Origin: Treponema_C sp050937815
GTDB taxonomy: Bacteria > Spirochaetota > Spirochaetia > Treponematales > Treponemataceae
Assembly: GCF_050937815.1 (NCBI RefSeq)
Contig: NZ_JACDIJ010000003.1
Span: 1-64,000, forward strand
Direction of reading: 5' to 3'
DNA: 64,000 nt
Part shown: positions 7,662-15,018 of the stretch, piece by piece
Position numbering within the stretch: position 1 is the first letter of the stretch
Layout: every line of letters begins with the position of its first letter
The notes under the pieces: generated by a model
What the model was told of the DNA's origin: nothing
Database searches by the model: none
The model's input: the letters and a program-made list of their open reading frames with translations, nothing else
Program-made: the position numbers and the translations under genes

Positions 7662-9023
7662 ATGCTGTTTTCAAAATCGGAAATTCAAGAAACTGTAAAT
7701 ATGTTTATGCGTTACAAGCTTGATGTACGCGCAATCACTATGGGAGTATCGCTGCGCGATTGCTGCAGCACATCGGGAAAAGAAAGCCGCCGGCGCATTT
7801 ATGACAAACTGATGAAATACTGCGGCCGTTTGGCGCGTGTAGGCGAAGATATAGAAACCGAATTCGGCGTTCCGATTATCAATAAGCGCATTGCGGTAAC
7901 CCCGATTGCCCTTGTAGCCGAAACTTCCGACGAAGAAGACTATACCGAATGGGCAAAAACCCTCGACAAGGCGGCAAAAGAGTTGAATATCGACTTTATA
8001 GGCGGTTTTTCGGCGCTGGTACACAAGGGCTTTACCAAAGGCGACCGCAATTTACTGCGCTCGATTCCCGAAGCCCTCGCTACTACCGACAGGGTATGCT
8101 CTTCCGTCAATTTGGGAACCACCAAAAGCGGCATCAATATGGACGCCGTAAAAGAAATGGGCGAAATTATCCTCAAAACCGCCTCTCTCAGCGCCGATAA
8201 AAGCGGTTTGGGCTGCGCAAAACTTGTGGTTTTTTGCAACGCCCCCGAAGACAACCCCTTTATGGCCGGCGCCTTCCACGGGCCGGGAGAAGGAGAAGCG
8301 GTTTTGTCCGTAGGCGTTTCGGGTCCCGGTGCCGTCGATGCGGCTTGTAAAGAATACGAAGGCAAGCCGCTGGACGAATTGGCCGACGGCATAAAAAAAA
8401 CCGCCTTTAAAATAACCCGTATGGGGCAGCTTGTGGGTACGGAAGCGGCAAAACGGCTCGGCGTACAATTCGGCATTCTGGACCTCTCCCTTGCCCCGAC
8501 TCCCGCCGTAGGAGATTCGGTTGCCCGCATTTTGGAGCATATGGGCTTGGAAGCTGCAGGTGCTCCCGGCACCACCGCGGCGCTTGCAATGCTTACCGAT
8601 ATGGTAAAAAAAGGCGGCGTTATGGCAAGCACAAACGTGGGCGGCCTTTCGGGCGCCTTTATACCCGTTTCCGAAGACGAGGGCATGATAGCCGCCGTAA
8701 AAAACGGAGCGATGAGCTTGGAAAAACTTGAAGCTATGACCTGCGTATGCTCGGTCGGTTTGGATATGATTGCCGTTCCCGGCGATACAAGCGCTTCGAC
8801 TTTAAGCGGCATTATAGCCGACGAAATGGCTATCGGAATGGTAAACAATAAAACAACGGCCGTGCGCATTATTCCCGTTCCCGGTAAAAAGGTCGGCGAC
8901 CGGGTAGAGTTCGGCGGCCTTTTGGGAGAAGCCCCCGTTATGGCGGTCAATACCTTTTCCTGTGCCGGCTTTATAAACCGCGGCGGCCGTATTCCCGCAC
9001 CGATACACAGCTTTAGAAATTAA
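7662..9023 (+). CDS. UPF0210 (PFL-like) family protein
   Basis: 453 aa, full length for the UPF0210/DUF711 family. It opens SKSEIQETVNMFMRYKLDVRAITMGVSLRDC and holds conserved glycine-rich segments such as AFHGPGEGEAVLSVGVSGPGAV near residue 206 and ITRMGQLVGTEAAKRLG near 250. The family resembles pyruvate-formate-lyase-like folds but its reaction has not been established to my knowledge. CGGAGGAAC precedes the ATG. The pairing with the ACT protein suggests an amino-acid-responsive process. Confidence 0.92.
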   Translation: MLFSKSEIQETVNMFMRYKLDVRAITMGVSLRDCCSTSGKESRRRIYDKLMKYCGRLARVGEDIETEFGVPIINKRIAVTPIALVAETSDEEDYTEWAKTLDKAAKELNIDFIGGFSALVHKGFTKGDRNLLRSIPEALATTDRVCSSVNLGTTKSGINMDAVKEMGEIILKTASLSADKSGLGCAKLVVFCNAPEDNPFMAGAFHGPGEGEAVLSVGVSGPGAVDAACKEYEGKPLDELADGIKKTAFKITRMGQLVGTEAAKRLGVQFGILDLSLAPTPAVGDSVARILEHMGLEAAGAPGTTAALAMLTDMVKKGGVMASTNVGGLSGAFIPVSEDEGMIAAVKNGAMSLEKLEAMTCVCSVGLDMIAVPGDTSASTLSGIIADEMAIGMVNNKTTAVRIIPVPGKKVGDRVEFGGLLGEAPVMAVNTFSCAGFINRGGRIPAPIHSFRN

Positions 9024-9121
9024 ACGGTAACTTTCTCACAGTCGCTTTTTATCGGCCGTGATATATTATATAACAAAGATATCTTATAAAGATACCGATT
9101 TATATGCTCAGGAGGATAATT

Positions 9122-9430
9122 ATGTCAGCAATTACATTAACGAAAGATAATTTTGAAAAAGAAGTTTTACAGTCCGATAAGCCCGTGTTGGTGGATTTTT
9201 GGGCCTCATGGTGCGGCCCCTGCCGTATGGTTTCTCCCATTGTCGATGAAGTCGCTGATGAAATAAGTCATGCAAAAGTCGGCAAAGTAAACGTTGACGA
9301 GCAAAGCGAATTGGCCGCGCAGTACGGCGTTATGAGCATTCCCACCCTGATTGTTTTTAAAGACGGAAAAATTGCACAGCAAGCGGTGGGTGCGCGCGAT
9401 AAAAGCGGCATCTTGGCTATGCTTTCATAA
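9122..9430 (+). CDS. trxA: thioredoxin
   Basis: 102 aa, the size of thioredoxin 1. The active site WCGPC is at about residues 29-33 in the context VDFWASWCGPCRM, and the cis-Pro loop GVMSIPTL is near 70. The ATG at 9122 is chosen because CAGGAGGATA lies just upstream; an in-frame ATG at 9104 would fall before this site. It is a cytoplasmic disulfide reductase for anaerobic thiol balance. It is convergent with the Crp/Fnr regulator and they share a bidirectional terminator. Confidence 0.97.
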   Translation: MSAITLTKDNFEKEVLQSDKPVLVDFWASWCGPCRMVSPIVDEVADEISHAKVGKVNVDEQSELAAQYGVMSIPTLIVFKDGKIAQQAVGARDKSGILAMLS

Positions 9431-9451
9431 TAACCGAACACACCCGGTTAT

Positions 9452-9486
9452 AACCGCCGTTACTTGATTTGCGGCGGTTTTTTTTC
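9452..9486. terminator. bidirectional terminator between trxA and the Crp/Fnr gene
   Basis: AACCGCCG (9452-9459) pairs with CGGCGGTT (about 9472-9479), followed by a run of eight T. It overlaps the end of the minus-strand regulator gene. Confidence 0.8.
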
Positions 9487-10149
9487 TTTAAAGCGGTTTT
9501 CCAAAAGATTTTTATTTGTTATACGGATACAGCCCCTGTTTAATTCAACGGCCCCTTCGTTTTGCAAGTATTGCAACAGCCGTGTAATTACTTCGCGGGC
9601 ACTTCCCAAATGGCGGGCAATTTGTTCATGCGTTATGTGCAAATTGTCCGTGTTTTCCAAATCGCTTTCGTTCAACAAAAACGCGGCAAGCCGTTCGTCC
9701 ATGCTTTTAAAAATTATCTGCTCCATAAGCCACATAACTTCGGTAAAATGCGAAGCCATGAGGCTGTTGGTGTAATTCGCCAAACCGACGGACATTTTCA
9801 TAACGCTGCGGTATATTTCAGCGGGAATAAGCCATAAAACCGTATCTTTTTCCGCTTCAACGGTTATTTCAAATTGAATATCCGCAAGCATACAAGATGC
9901 CGATAACAAACACATATCGCGTTTAAATAAGCGGAAAAGAGATACTTCTTTGCCTTCGGCCGATGTCATATAAGCGCGCAGCTGTCCTTCAAAAATCAAT
10001 AAGACGCCTATGCAATCCGCATTACCGTTATGCAGAATTCTTTTTTTGGGAACACCTATAAGCACCGCCGCTTCTTTTAATTGCTGCCTGTGTTCATCGG
10101 CAAGCTCTTTCCAAGGAGGAAAAAAATCTTCAAATCGGGGATGATCCAT
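9460..10149 (-). CDS. Crp/Fnr family transcriptional regulator
   Basis: 229 aa. The N-terminal part (about 15-130) is a cyclic-nucleotide-binding-type sensor domain with ILHNGNADCIGVLLIFEGQLRAY. The C-terminal part (about 150-220) is a winged helix with LHITHEQIARHLGSAREVITRLLQYL as HTH. There is no N-terminal four-cysteine cluster of classical Fnr. Two Cys in DMCLLSASCML near residue 80 are typical of a Crp/Fnr branch seen in anaerobes. The TATAAT 6 nt before the ATG suggests a leaderless mRNA. The target genes are unknown; a redox or oxygen role is inferred from family and neighbouring trxA. Confidence 0.9.
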   Translation of the reverse strand: MDHPRFEDFFPPWKELADEHRQQLKEAAVLIGVPKKRILHNGNADCIGVLLIFEGQLRAYMTSAEGKEVSLFRLFKRDMCLLSASCMLADIQFEITVEAEKDTVLWLIPAEIYRSVMKMSVGLANYTNSLMASHFTEVMWLMEQIIFKSMDERLAAFLLNESDLENTDNLHITHEQIARHLGSAREVITRLLQYLQNEGAVELNRGCIRITNKNLLENRFKEKKPPQIK

Positions 10150-10155
10150 AGATTT

Positions 10156-10184
10156 ATTATAACGGCAAAAAAAAATTTCGGCAA
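10156..10184 (-). promoter_or_regulatory. promoter of the Crp/Fnr gene (leaderless)
   Basis: On the minus strand TTGCCG (10179-10184), 17-bp spacer, TATAAT (10156-10161); the start codon follows after 6 nt with no Shine-Dalgarno. Confidence 0.65.
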
Positions 10185-10200
10185 TCTAAATAAACGGAAT

Positions 10201-10229
10201 TTGACTTAGAAGATTGAAAATGCTACACT
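10201..10229 (+). promoter_or_regulatory. promoter of a candidate small RNA or leader
   Basis: TTGACT (10201-10206), 17-bp spacer, TACACT (10224-10229), divergent from the Crp/Fnr promoter. Transcription should start near 10236. Confidence 0.6.
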
Positions 10230-10235
10230 GGGCGG

Positions 10236-10358
10236 AAATAAAACAAGGTTTCCGAATTATCAACGATATTCCGGAAACCTTATGTCCGTATCAGCGGACA
10301 TCGGAGAGAGTTTATCAGCTTATTTGCAAGCCTGTTTAAATGATAACACGGGTTTTTT
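10236..10358 (+). ncRNA. candidate small RNA / structured leader
   Basis: About 120 nt downstream of a good promoter. It can fold into a 10-bp hairpin AAGGTTTCCG (10245-10254) / CGGAAACCTT (10272-10281), directly followed by ATGTCCG (10282-10288) / CGGACAT (10295-10301). A weak stem CCTGTT / AACACGG then ends in TTTTTT at 10353-10358, which looks like an intrinsic terminator. It could be a free RNA or an attenuator in front of the NusG-II gene. A 48-codon reading frame starts at 10282 but lacks a strong ribosome site. I do not recognise a known RNA family. Confidence 0.45.
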
Positions 10359-10386
10359 CGGCTGTCAAGTTTTTTCGGCCGTCAAG
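10352..10386 (+). repeat. tandem 17-bp direct repeat
   Basis: GTTTTTTCGGC-T-GTCAA and GTTTTTTCGGC-C-GTCAA occur back to back with one mismatch, just before the NusG-II gene. The first copy overlaps the T-run of the terminator-like element. Confidence 0.6.
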
Positions 10387-10447
10387 CCGCTGCGGAACCG
10401 GGCTTCAAAGCAGTGTCGAAAACAAACTGTATAAAAGGCGGAAAAAA

Positions 10448-10828
10448 GTGCGAAAAATGACATTAAAACCGATCGACTATATTATAGGCTTTCTTTTTTT
10501 ATGCACGGCGGTTTTTTCGTTTATCTATGCCGTCCGTCATAAAGGCGGAAAACCGCGGCTCATCGTTACGGTAAACGAAAAAGAATGGGTGTATCCCTTG
10601 GATGTCGATAGGGAAATAGAAGCGCATGGAGCTTTGGGAATCAGCCGAATCAAAATTGAAAACGGACAAGCGCGGTTTCTTGACTCGCCCTGTTCAAACC
10701 GTACCTGCGTGCAAAGTTTTCCGCTGCGCACAGAAGGAGATTGGTCGGCATGTTTGCCGAATCAAGTCTTTATTCATGTGGAAGGGCATACGAGCGAACA
10801 AAGCGAATTGGATGCGGTGGGATTTTAA
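10448..10828 (+). CDS. NusG domain II-containing protein
   Basis: About 126 aa. A single membrane segment (DYIIGFLFLCTAVFSFIYAV, about residues 9-28) is followed by an extracytoplasmic NusG-II-like beta domain with V-x-V-x-x-x-E-W-V-Y-P-L and the conserved CSNRTCV motif near residue 85. This family often sits next to Rnf or FMN-binding genes, but none is seen here. The start is uncertain: the GTG at 10448 lies 6-7 nt after AAGGCGG; the ATG at 10457 would give 123 aa. The function is unknown. Confidence 0.8.
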   Translation: MRKMTLKPIDYIIGFLFLCTAVFSFIYAVRHKGGKPRLIVTVNEKEWVYPLDVDREIEAHGALGISRIKIENGQARFLDSPCSNRTCVQSFPLRTEGDWSACLPNQVFIHVEGHTSEQSELDAVGF

Positions 10829-10897
10829 ACGATTTCCGTTTATTTTTCTATTTATCTTTTCGTCTTTATAAGATATACTTAATTATAGAGTTTTGGA

Positions 10898-11968
10898 ATG
10901 TATACACGAAACATAGAAAAGGCTCCCCGCTCCGTCGTTTGTTCCGGCAAACCGACATTCGGCGATTTTAGGGGCATTCCGGATTATTTTGATATACGCA
11001 AGCTCAAGCAGCCGTTCAGTTTGATGAAACTGCCGTCTTTTATTACCGATTCGCGTATCCGCACAAACCTTTCTTTCAGTTTTTTAACCGATGACTATTT
11101 GGGCGTTGCCGAAATTATAGACGCACATTATTTCGGTTTTGCGGAAATTACAATATGGGAAAAAGAATCGGCGCGGAAGTTGTCGTACCGCTCTTTTATT
11201 GTATTCCGAAAGCGTTTGATTCCGTACAAACTGAAAAGCGGTATGTGTAAGTCTTTACGGACAAAGCGGCGCTTTACAATACGCTGGAATTATGACACCG
11301 GTAATTTTTCCGCAGTATGCCGCTTAAAAGGCGACAGCGTCCGCCCGAATACGTATTTTTCTTTTTCGGCCGACCTGCACGACAAAACATGCGCAGTTCA
11401 TACATCGGTGATTCCGGCTCCGCTTATGCGCCGCTGTGCAGCCGTCCATCATTGCGCCCCCGTTTTAAAAGGAACTTTAACCGGTAATTTTTTTGTAAAA
11501 AACGGAAAAGAACTCGCGGCAAATGTACATTCATTGGGGTTTTTTACCATCCGCCGTTCTTATTACCGGCTTAGACTGCATTCGTATGCACTAACCGTGT
11601 TGGGAACCGCAGACAATAAAAATATTCGCTTTAATTTATATACGTCAAATCAGGATCCGGTAGATTCCGACTTATATAATGAAAACGTACTTTTTACGGA
11701 CGGCGAAAGTACACCGCTGCCGCCGGTAACGATAACGCACCCTTACGGTCTTTTAGACCGATGGATAATTCAAGACACGGAAAATATGATAGATCTTTCT
11801 TTTACACCGCTGTCGGATACTGTCCGTAAAGAAAGTATATTGATTTTAAGAACGGAGTATCATACAATCTACGGCAAGTGTGAGGGCAGTATACGAGATA
11901 AAAACGGTGAATTGTTTACCGTAAAGGACCTTTGCGCTATCGCAAAGAAGAAATATTTACGATTATAA
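10898..11968 (+). CDS. DUF2804 family protein
   Basis: 356 aa. The sequence has the DUF2804 character: many short beta strands, the segment DDYLGVAEIIDAHYFGFAEI near residue 66, and the C-terminal pair DRWIIQDTENMIDLSF and YGKCEGSIRDKNGE. The family is lipocalin/carotenoid-hydratase-like in fold prediction, but no reaction is established. There is no signal peptide. A TATAGA hexamer lies 8 nt before the ATG and no Shine-Dalgarno is seen. The next gene starts 4 nt after its stop, so the two are one transcription unit. Confidence 0.8.
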   Translation: MYTRNIEKAPRSVVCSGKPTFGDFRGIPDYFDIRKLKQPFSLMKLPSFITDSRIRTNLSFSFLTDDYLGVAEIIDAHYFGFAEITIWEKESARKLSYRSFIVFRKRLIPYKLKSGMCKSLRTKRRFTIRWNYDTGNFSAVCRLKGDSVRPNTYFSFSADLHDKTCAVHTSVIPAPLMRRCAAVHHCAPVLKGTLTGNFFVKNGKELAANVHSLGFFTIRRSYYRLRLHSYALTVLGTADNKNIRFNLYTSNQDPVDSDLYNENVLFTDGESTPLPPVTITHPYGLLDRWIIQDTENMIDLSFTPLSDTVRKESILILRTEYHTIYGKCEGSIRDKNGELFTVKDLCAIAKKKYLRL

Positions 11969-11972
11969 TAGT

Positions 11973-14084
11973 ATGGATATAACTTTTAAAAAACCGCAAG
12001 CAAAATATGAACCCGGCGAACTCCAAAAAACCCGTAAAAATATCGGCGATATAGAAAAAGAAGAAGCCGAAGTTATGATAAAGCGCTTGGGCGGAGAAAT
12101 CGGTGTCGAAAAGGCGGATATTATCGATGATGAGGTTTTAAAAAAAGTTCGATCCGTGCGGGCGCGAAACATGTCGCAAAAGGACGGCAAAAAAAAACGG
12201 GAAAACATGCGTACGCGCACAAAGCGCGGCAGCGAATCCGTTTTTTCCGATTCGGCCGGTGCCGCAAAATCTTCCGCCGTTATATCGGGTTTGCCGAGTA
12301 AAAAATACCGATTACCCGTACTTAATAACCGACAAAGGCAATTATTCGACAAACTTATGATTTCCCAAGAATACCGTATTCGGCCGGCACCGGGCTTTTT
12401 TGCCATGTTGTTTTCGTTCGGACGCGGCGGTCCGGAGCGCGTATCGGATTCTTTTATAAAAAACGATTTAACCGCCCATCTTCAGCATATCGACTCTTTT
12501 ATTGAAAGTATTCAAAGCTTGGTTTTGGCACTGCCGAACACATATAAAAACAAAATCAATAAGGACGACGACTTTATATTTAGGGCTTTGCGCATCATTT
12601 ACAACTGGGATACCCTGCCCGTAAAGCAGGAATTGTCCGCCGTAAAGAAAAAAACATCATGGATTCTTATAGAAGATATGGTTCCCTTTGTCAAAGAGTT
12701 GTACCGGCCCCTTATACAATTGTATTTTCTCGGTGAAATGCAAATGACACGTATTATAAAAAAACTGTACGGCTGGACACTGGAAACACAAAGCGCAAAA
12801 AATGAAAACATCCAACATTTAAATGCCGCACGACAAGCGGCTTCCGAGTGGCTGTATATTTTCGGACAAATAATAAAAGGCGTATATCCTTTACTTATGC
12901 GCATGTGTGTAAACGAATTTGAATCCTATCCCGAATTTTACACAAAACGGATTTCGGAAATTATGCGTTTTTTGGAAATAACAAAATACGATATTATTTT
13001 GCCGAAAAAAGATACGGATTCGAAAAAAGAGCGCCGCTCGGAAACCGATGAAAAAAAAGAGGAACAAACAAAAGATACCGTGCATAAAGAACATGCACAA
13101 GAAGGAAAACAAAGTTTAATACTGCAAAGTTTGGGCGTATTGGAAAAGCTTTTTCCCGAAGCAGGATGGCTGCACTTGGCCGACTATCCGGATATGTATC
13201 CGTATTTTCAGCCTCTGTACTCGTTTCCCGACGGCTTTAATTTACTTGCACCGACAAATCCGCTTCAAGTTACGATAGTATTGCTCAGAATTATAGAAGA
13301 TTTTTTTCAAGGATGCCGCAACATTCCTTTGGGACAGGCGGATGTGGGCGACAATCCCTTTGAGCAGGATAATTTGCAAAAAGTTTTTGCGGACTGGACA
13401 CAGTACCGTGAAGTTTTGTTCGACAAAATAATGGTTCCCAACCTCAAAGAATATGTAAATCAAGCGTACACACAGGGTGATTTTCATACGTCAAGATACG
13501 GCAAACGGGAATTGTCAAACTGGCTGTGGCAAACAAAATATTATTTTCATCCTCACTTGGTTTTTGAAATTTCATTTATAGAACGGCCGCGCATAGACAA
13601 TACTTATATTCCGCTTCCCGAACGCATACGGGCGCTCGTACATCTTTTTTCGGACATGATTCGTCAAGCGGACGCAGCCGAAATTTCATTGCCTTTAAAT
13701 TTGAGCGCAGCCTATAGTTTTGATGTGGAAAACAGTATTTCGTATCGTCTTAATTTACTTCTCGGCGGAAGCAAGTCGAAGGAACGCACAAATCTGAATC
13801 TTATGAAATATACGCTTTGCGCTTTACGGGTTTTGGATTGGTGGATAAATGACCGGGAAAGTTTAGCATATGCGCGGGAAATATCGATTCCGTACAGAAC
13901 CTCCGACGGAAGTACGCAGCCGCTCTTATCCGTTCCGCTCAGAACCGATCAGCGCGATGTTTTTTTGCGCAACTTACGGCTTATGCAAGCCGCACAAAAA
14001 ACAGACGCCCTTAATGCCGTTCCGAAAGAAAAAGAACTGCCGGGCGAAAATCAAATCAACAACGCTGCACAAGAACAATCGTAA
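11973..14084 (+). CDS. large conserved-looking protein of unknown function
   Basis: 703 aa, not recognised. It has no signal peptide or membrane segment. The N-terminal 110 residues are charged and partly disordered (runs of K, R and E). From about 115 there is a long helical body rich in Leu, Tyr and Phe. A charged Lys/Glu linker (about 345-385, DSKKERRSETDEKKEEQTKD) splits it, and the C-terminus is Gln/Ala/Asn rich. It starts 4 nt after the DUF2804 gene and is probably co-translated with it, which suggests a joint role. It is probably cytoplasmic, perhaps structural or scaffold-like; that is inference. Confidence 0.8.
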   Translation: MDITFKKPQAKYEPGELQKTRKNIGDIEKEEAEVMIKRLGGEIGVEKADIIDDEVLKKVRSVRARNMSQKDGKKKRENMRTRTKRGSESVFSDSAGAAKSSAVISGLPSKKYRLPVLNNRQRQLFDKLMISQEYRIRPAPGFFAMLFSFGRGGPERVSDSFIKNDLTAHLQHIDSFIESIQSLVLALPNTYKNKINKDDDFIFRALRIIYNWDTLPVKQELSAVKKKTSWILIEDMVPFVKELYRPLIQLYFLGEMQMTRIIKKLYGWTLETQSAKNENIQHLNAARQAASEWLYIFGQIIKGVYPLLMRMCVNEFESYPEFYTKRISEIMRFLEITKYDIILPKKDTDSKKERRSETDEKKEEQTKDTVHKEHAQEGKQSLILQSLGVLEKLFPEAGWLHLADYPDMYPYFQPLYSFPDGFNLLAPTNPLQVTIVLLRIIEDFFQGCRNIPLGQADVGDNPFEQDNLQKVFADWTQYREVLFDKIMVPNLKEYVNQAYTQGDFHTSRYGKRELSNWLWQTKYYFHPHLVFEISFIERPRIDNTYIPLPERIRALVHLFSDMIRQADAAEISLPLNLSAAYSFDVENSISYRLNLLLGGSKSKERTNLNLMKYTLCALRVLDWWINDRESLAYAREISIPYRTSDGSTQPLLSVPLRTDQRDVFLRNLRLMQAAQKTDALNAVPKEKELPGENQINNAAQEQS

Positions 14085-14136
14085 AAATCGTAAGGGGCAA
14101 ATGCATAAAAAACGCAAGCCGGCGCACATAAAAAGC

Positions 14137-14973
14137 TTACAGCTGCTTTCCGCTCGCCAGTTTTTCGTTAAAGCGTTCGAGTTTTTTTCCGCTTAAAGAG
14201 CCTTCTTTACCGCTTAAGCGGCAGCGCAGTTCTTCCATTTCTTCGCCGGAAAAACGCACACCCTTGTGCAAATGATTCTCAAAGGATAAAACGGCCAGAG
14301 GGGCGACGGCGCGGCATATTTCCAAAAGAACGGCGGCATAATCGCGTATTTCTTTTTGCGCGTGCGCATCCAATCGCAGCCGCAAAAAATGAAAAAGATT
14401 ATGTAAATCCATTTGCCAATACATTTCCGTATACAAGGATAGGGGCAAATTGACGCGGGCAAGCTCGCGGGCGGCACCCTCGTCTATAAGCTTAGTGTAA
14501 TCGGCGTAAGAATCTTTTTGTCCTTTTTTTAATGAAGATATAAGCATATCCGTAAAAGAAGAAGATACCGCTTCTTCGGAACGTCCCTGTTTATTGTCGC
14601 AACTTTGCTTTGCAACATCGTTTTCCGCAGGGATATAAAATTCGTCGCTCATAACCGAATATCGCCCGGATATTTCATTTACACGCGCGGTACGATGGCG
14701 TATCCATTGGCGGGCAACAAAGATAGGCATTTTTATATGAAAAGTCAATACCACTTGCTCAAAAGGGGACGTATGATCATGGCGCAAAAGATAATCTATT
14801 AAAGCGGCATCTTCACGCACGGTTTTCGTTCCCGCCCCGTAGGATACGCGCGCAGACTGCACAATGCGCGAGTCCGAACCCATATAGTCGACAAGACGGA
14901 CAAAGCCGTGGTTGTGTACTTTGAATTCTTTATCCAGAATTTTTTCAGCTTCCGCAGTTACGCAATGCGCCAT
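14137..14973 (-). CDS. thyX: flavin-dependent thymidylate synthase
   Basis: 278 aa. It contains the ThyX signature as RHRTARVNEISGRYS (about residues 93-107), which binds FAD and dUMP. Upstream is the DHTSPFEQVVLTFHIKMPIFVARQW strand-helix block and downstream LHNLFHFLRLRLDAHAQKEIRDYA near residue 195. It makes dTMP from dUMP using methylene-THF and NADPH. GGGAG precedes the ATG at normal spacing. It is convergent with the 703-aa gene and upstream of nothing on its own strand, so it is probably monocistronic. Confidence 0.97.
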   Translation of the reverse strand: MAHCVTAEAEKILDKEFKVHNHGFVRLVDYMGSDSRIVQSARVSYGAGTKTVREDAALIDYLLRHDHTSPFEQVVLTFHIKMPIFVARQWIRHRTARVNEISGRYSVMSDEFYIPAENDVAKQSCDNKQGRSEEAVSSSFTDMLISSLKKGQKDSYADYTKLIDEGAARELARVNLPLSLYTEMYWQMDLHNLFHFLRLRLDAHAQKEIRDYAAVLLEICRAVAPLAVLSFENHLHKGVRFSGEEMEELRCRLSGKEGSLSGKKLERFNEKLASGKQL

Positions 14974-15018
14974 TATTGAACTCCCTTATTATACGTTTTC
15001 CGTATTATGCCCTAAAAA

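Noticed and set aside
7940..8950. 336-codon frame antisense to the UPF0210 gene
   Set aside because: The real gene on the plus strand is a full-length family member; the antisense frame has no ribosome site or family features.
10236..10358. tracrRNA or riboswitch
   Set aside because: No CRISPR repeats or cas genes in the window, and the hairpins do not match an aptamer I can name.
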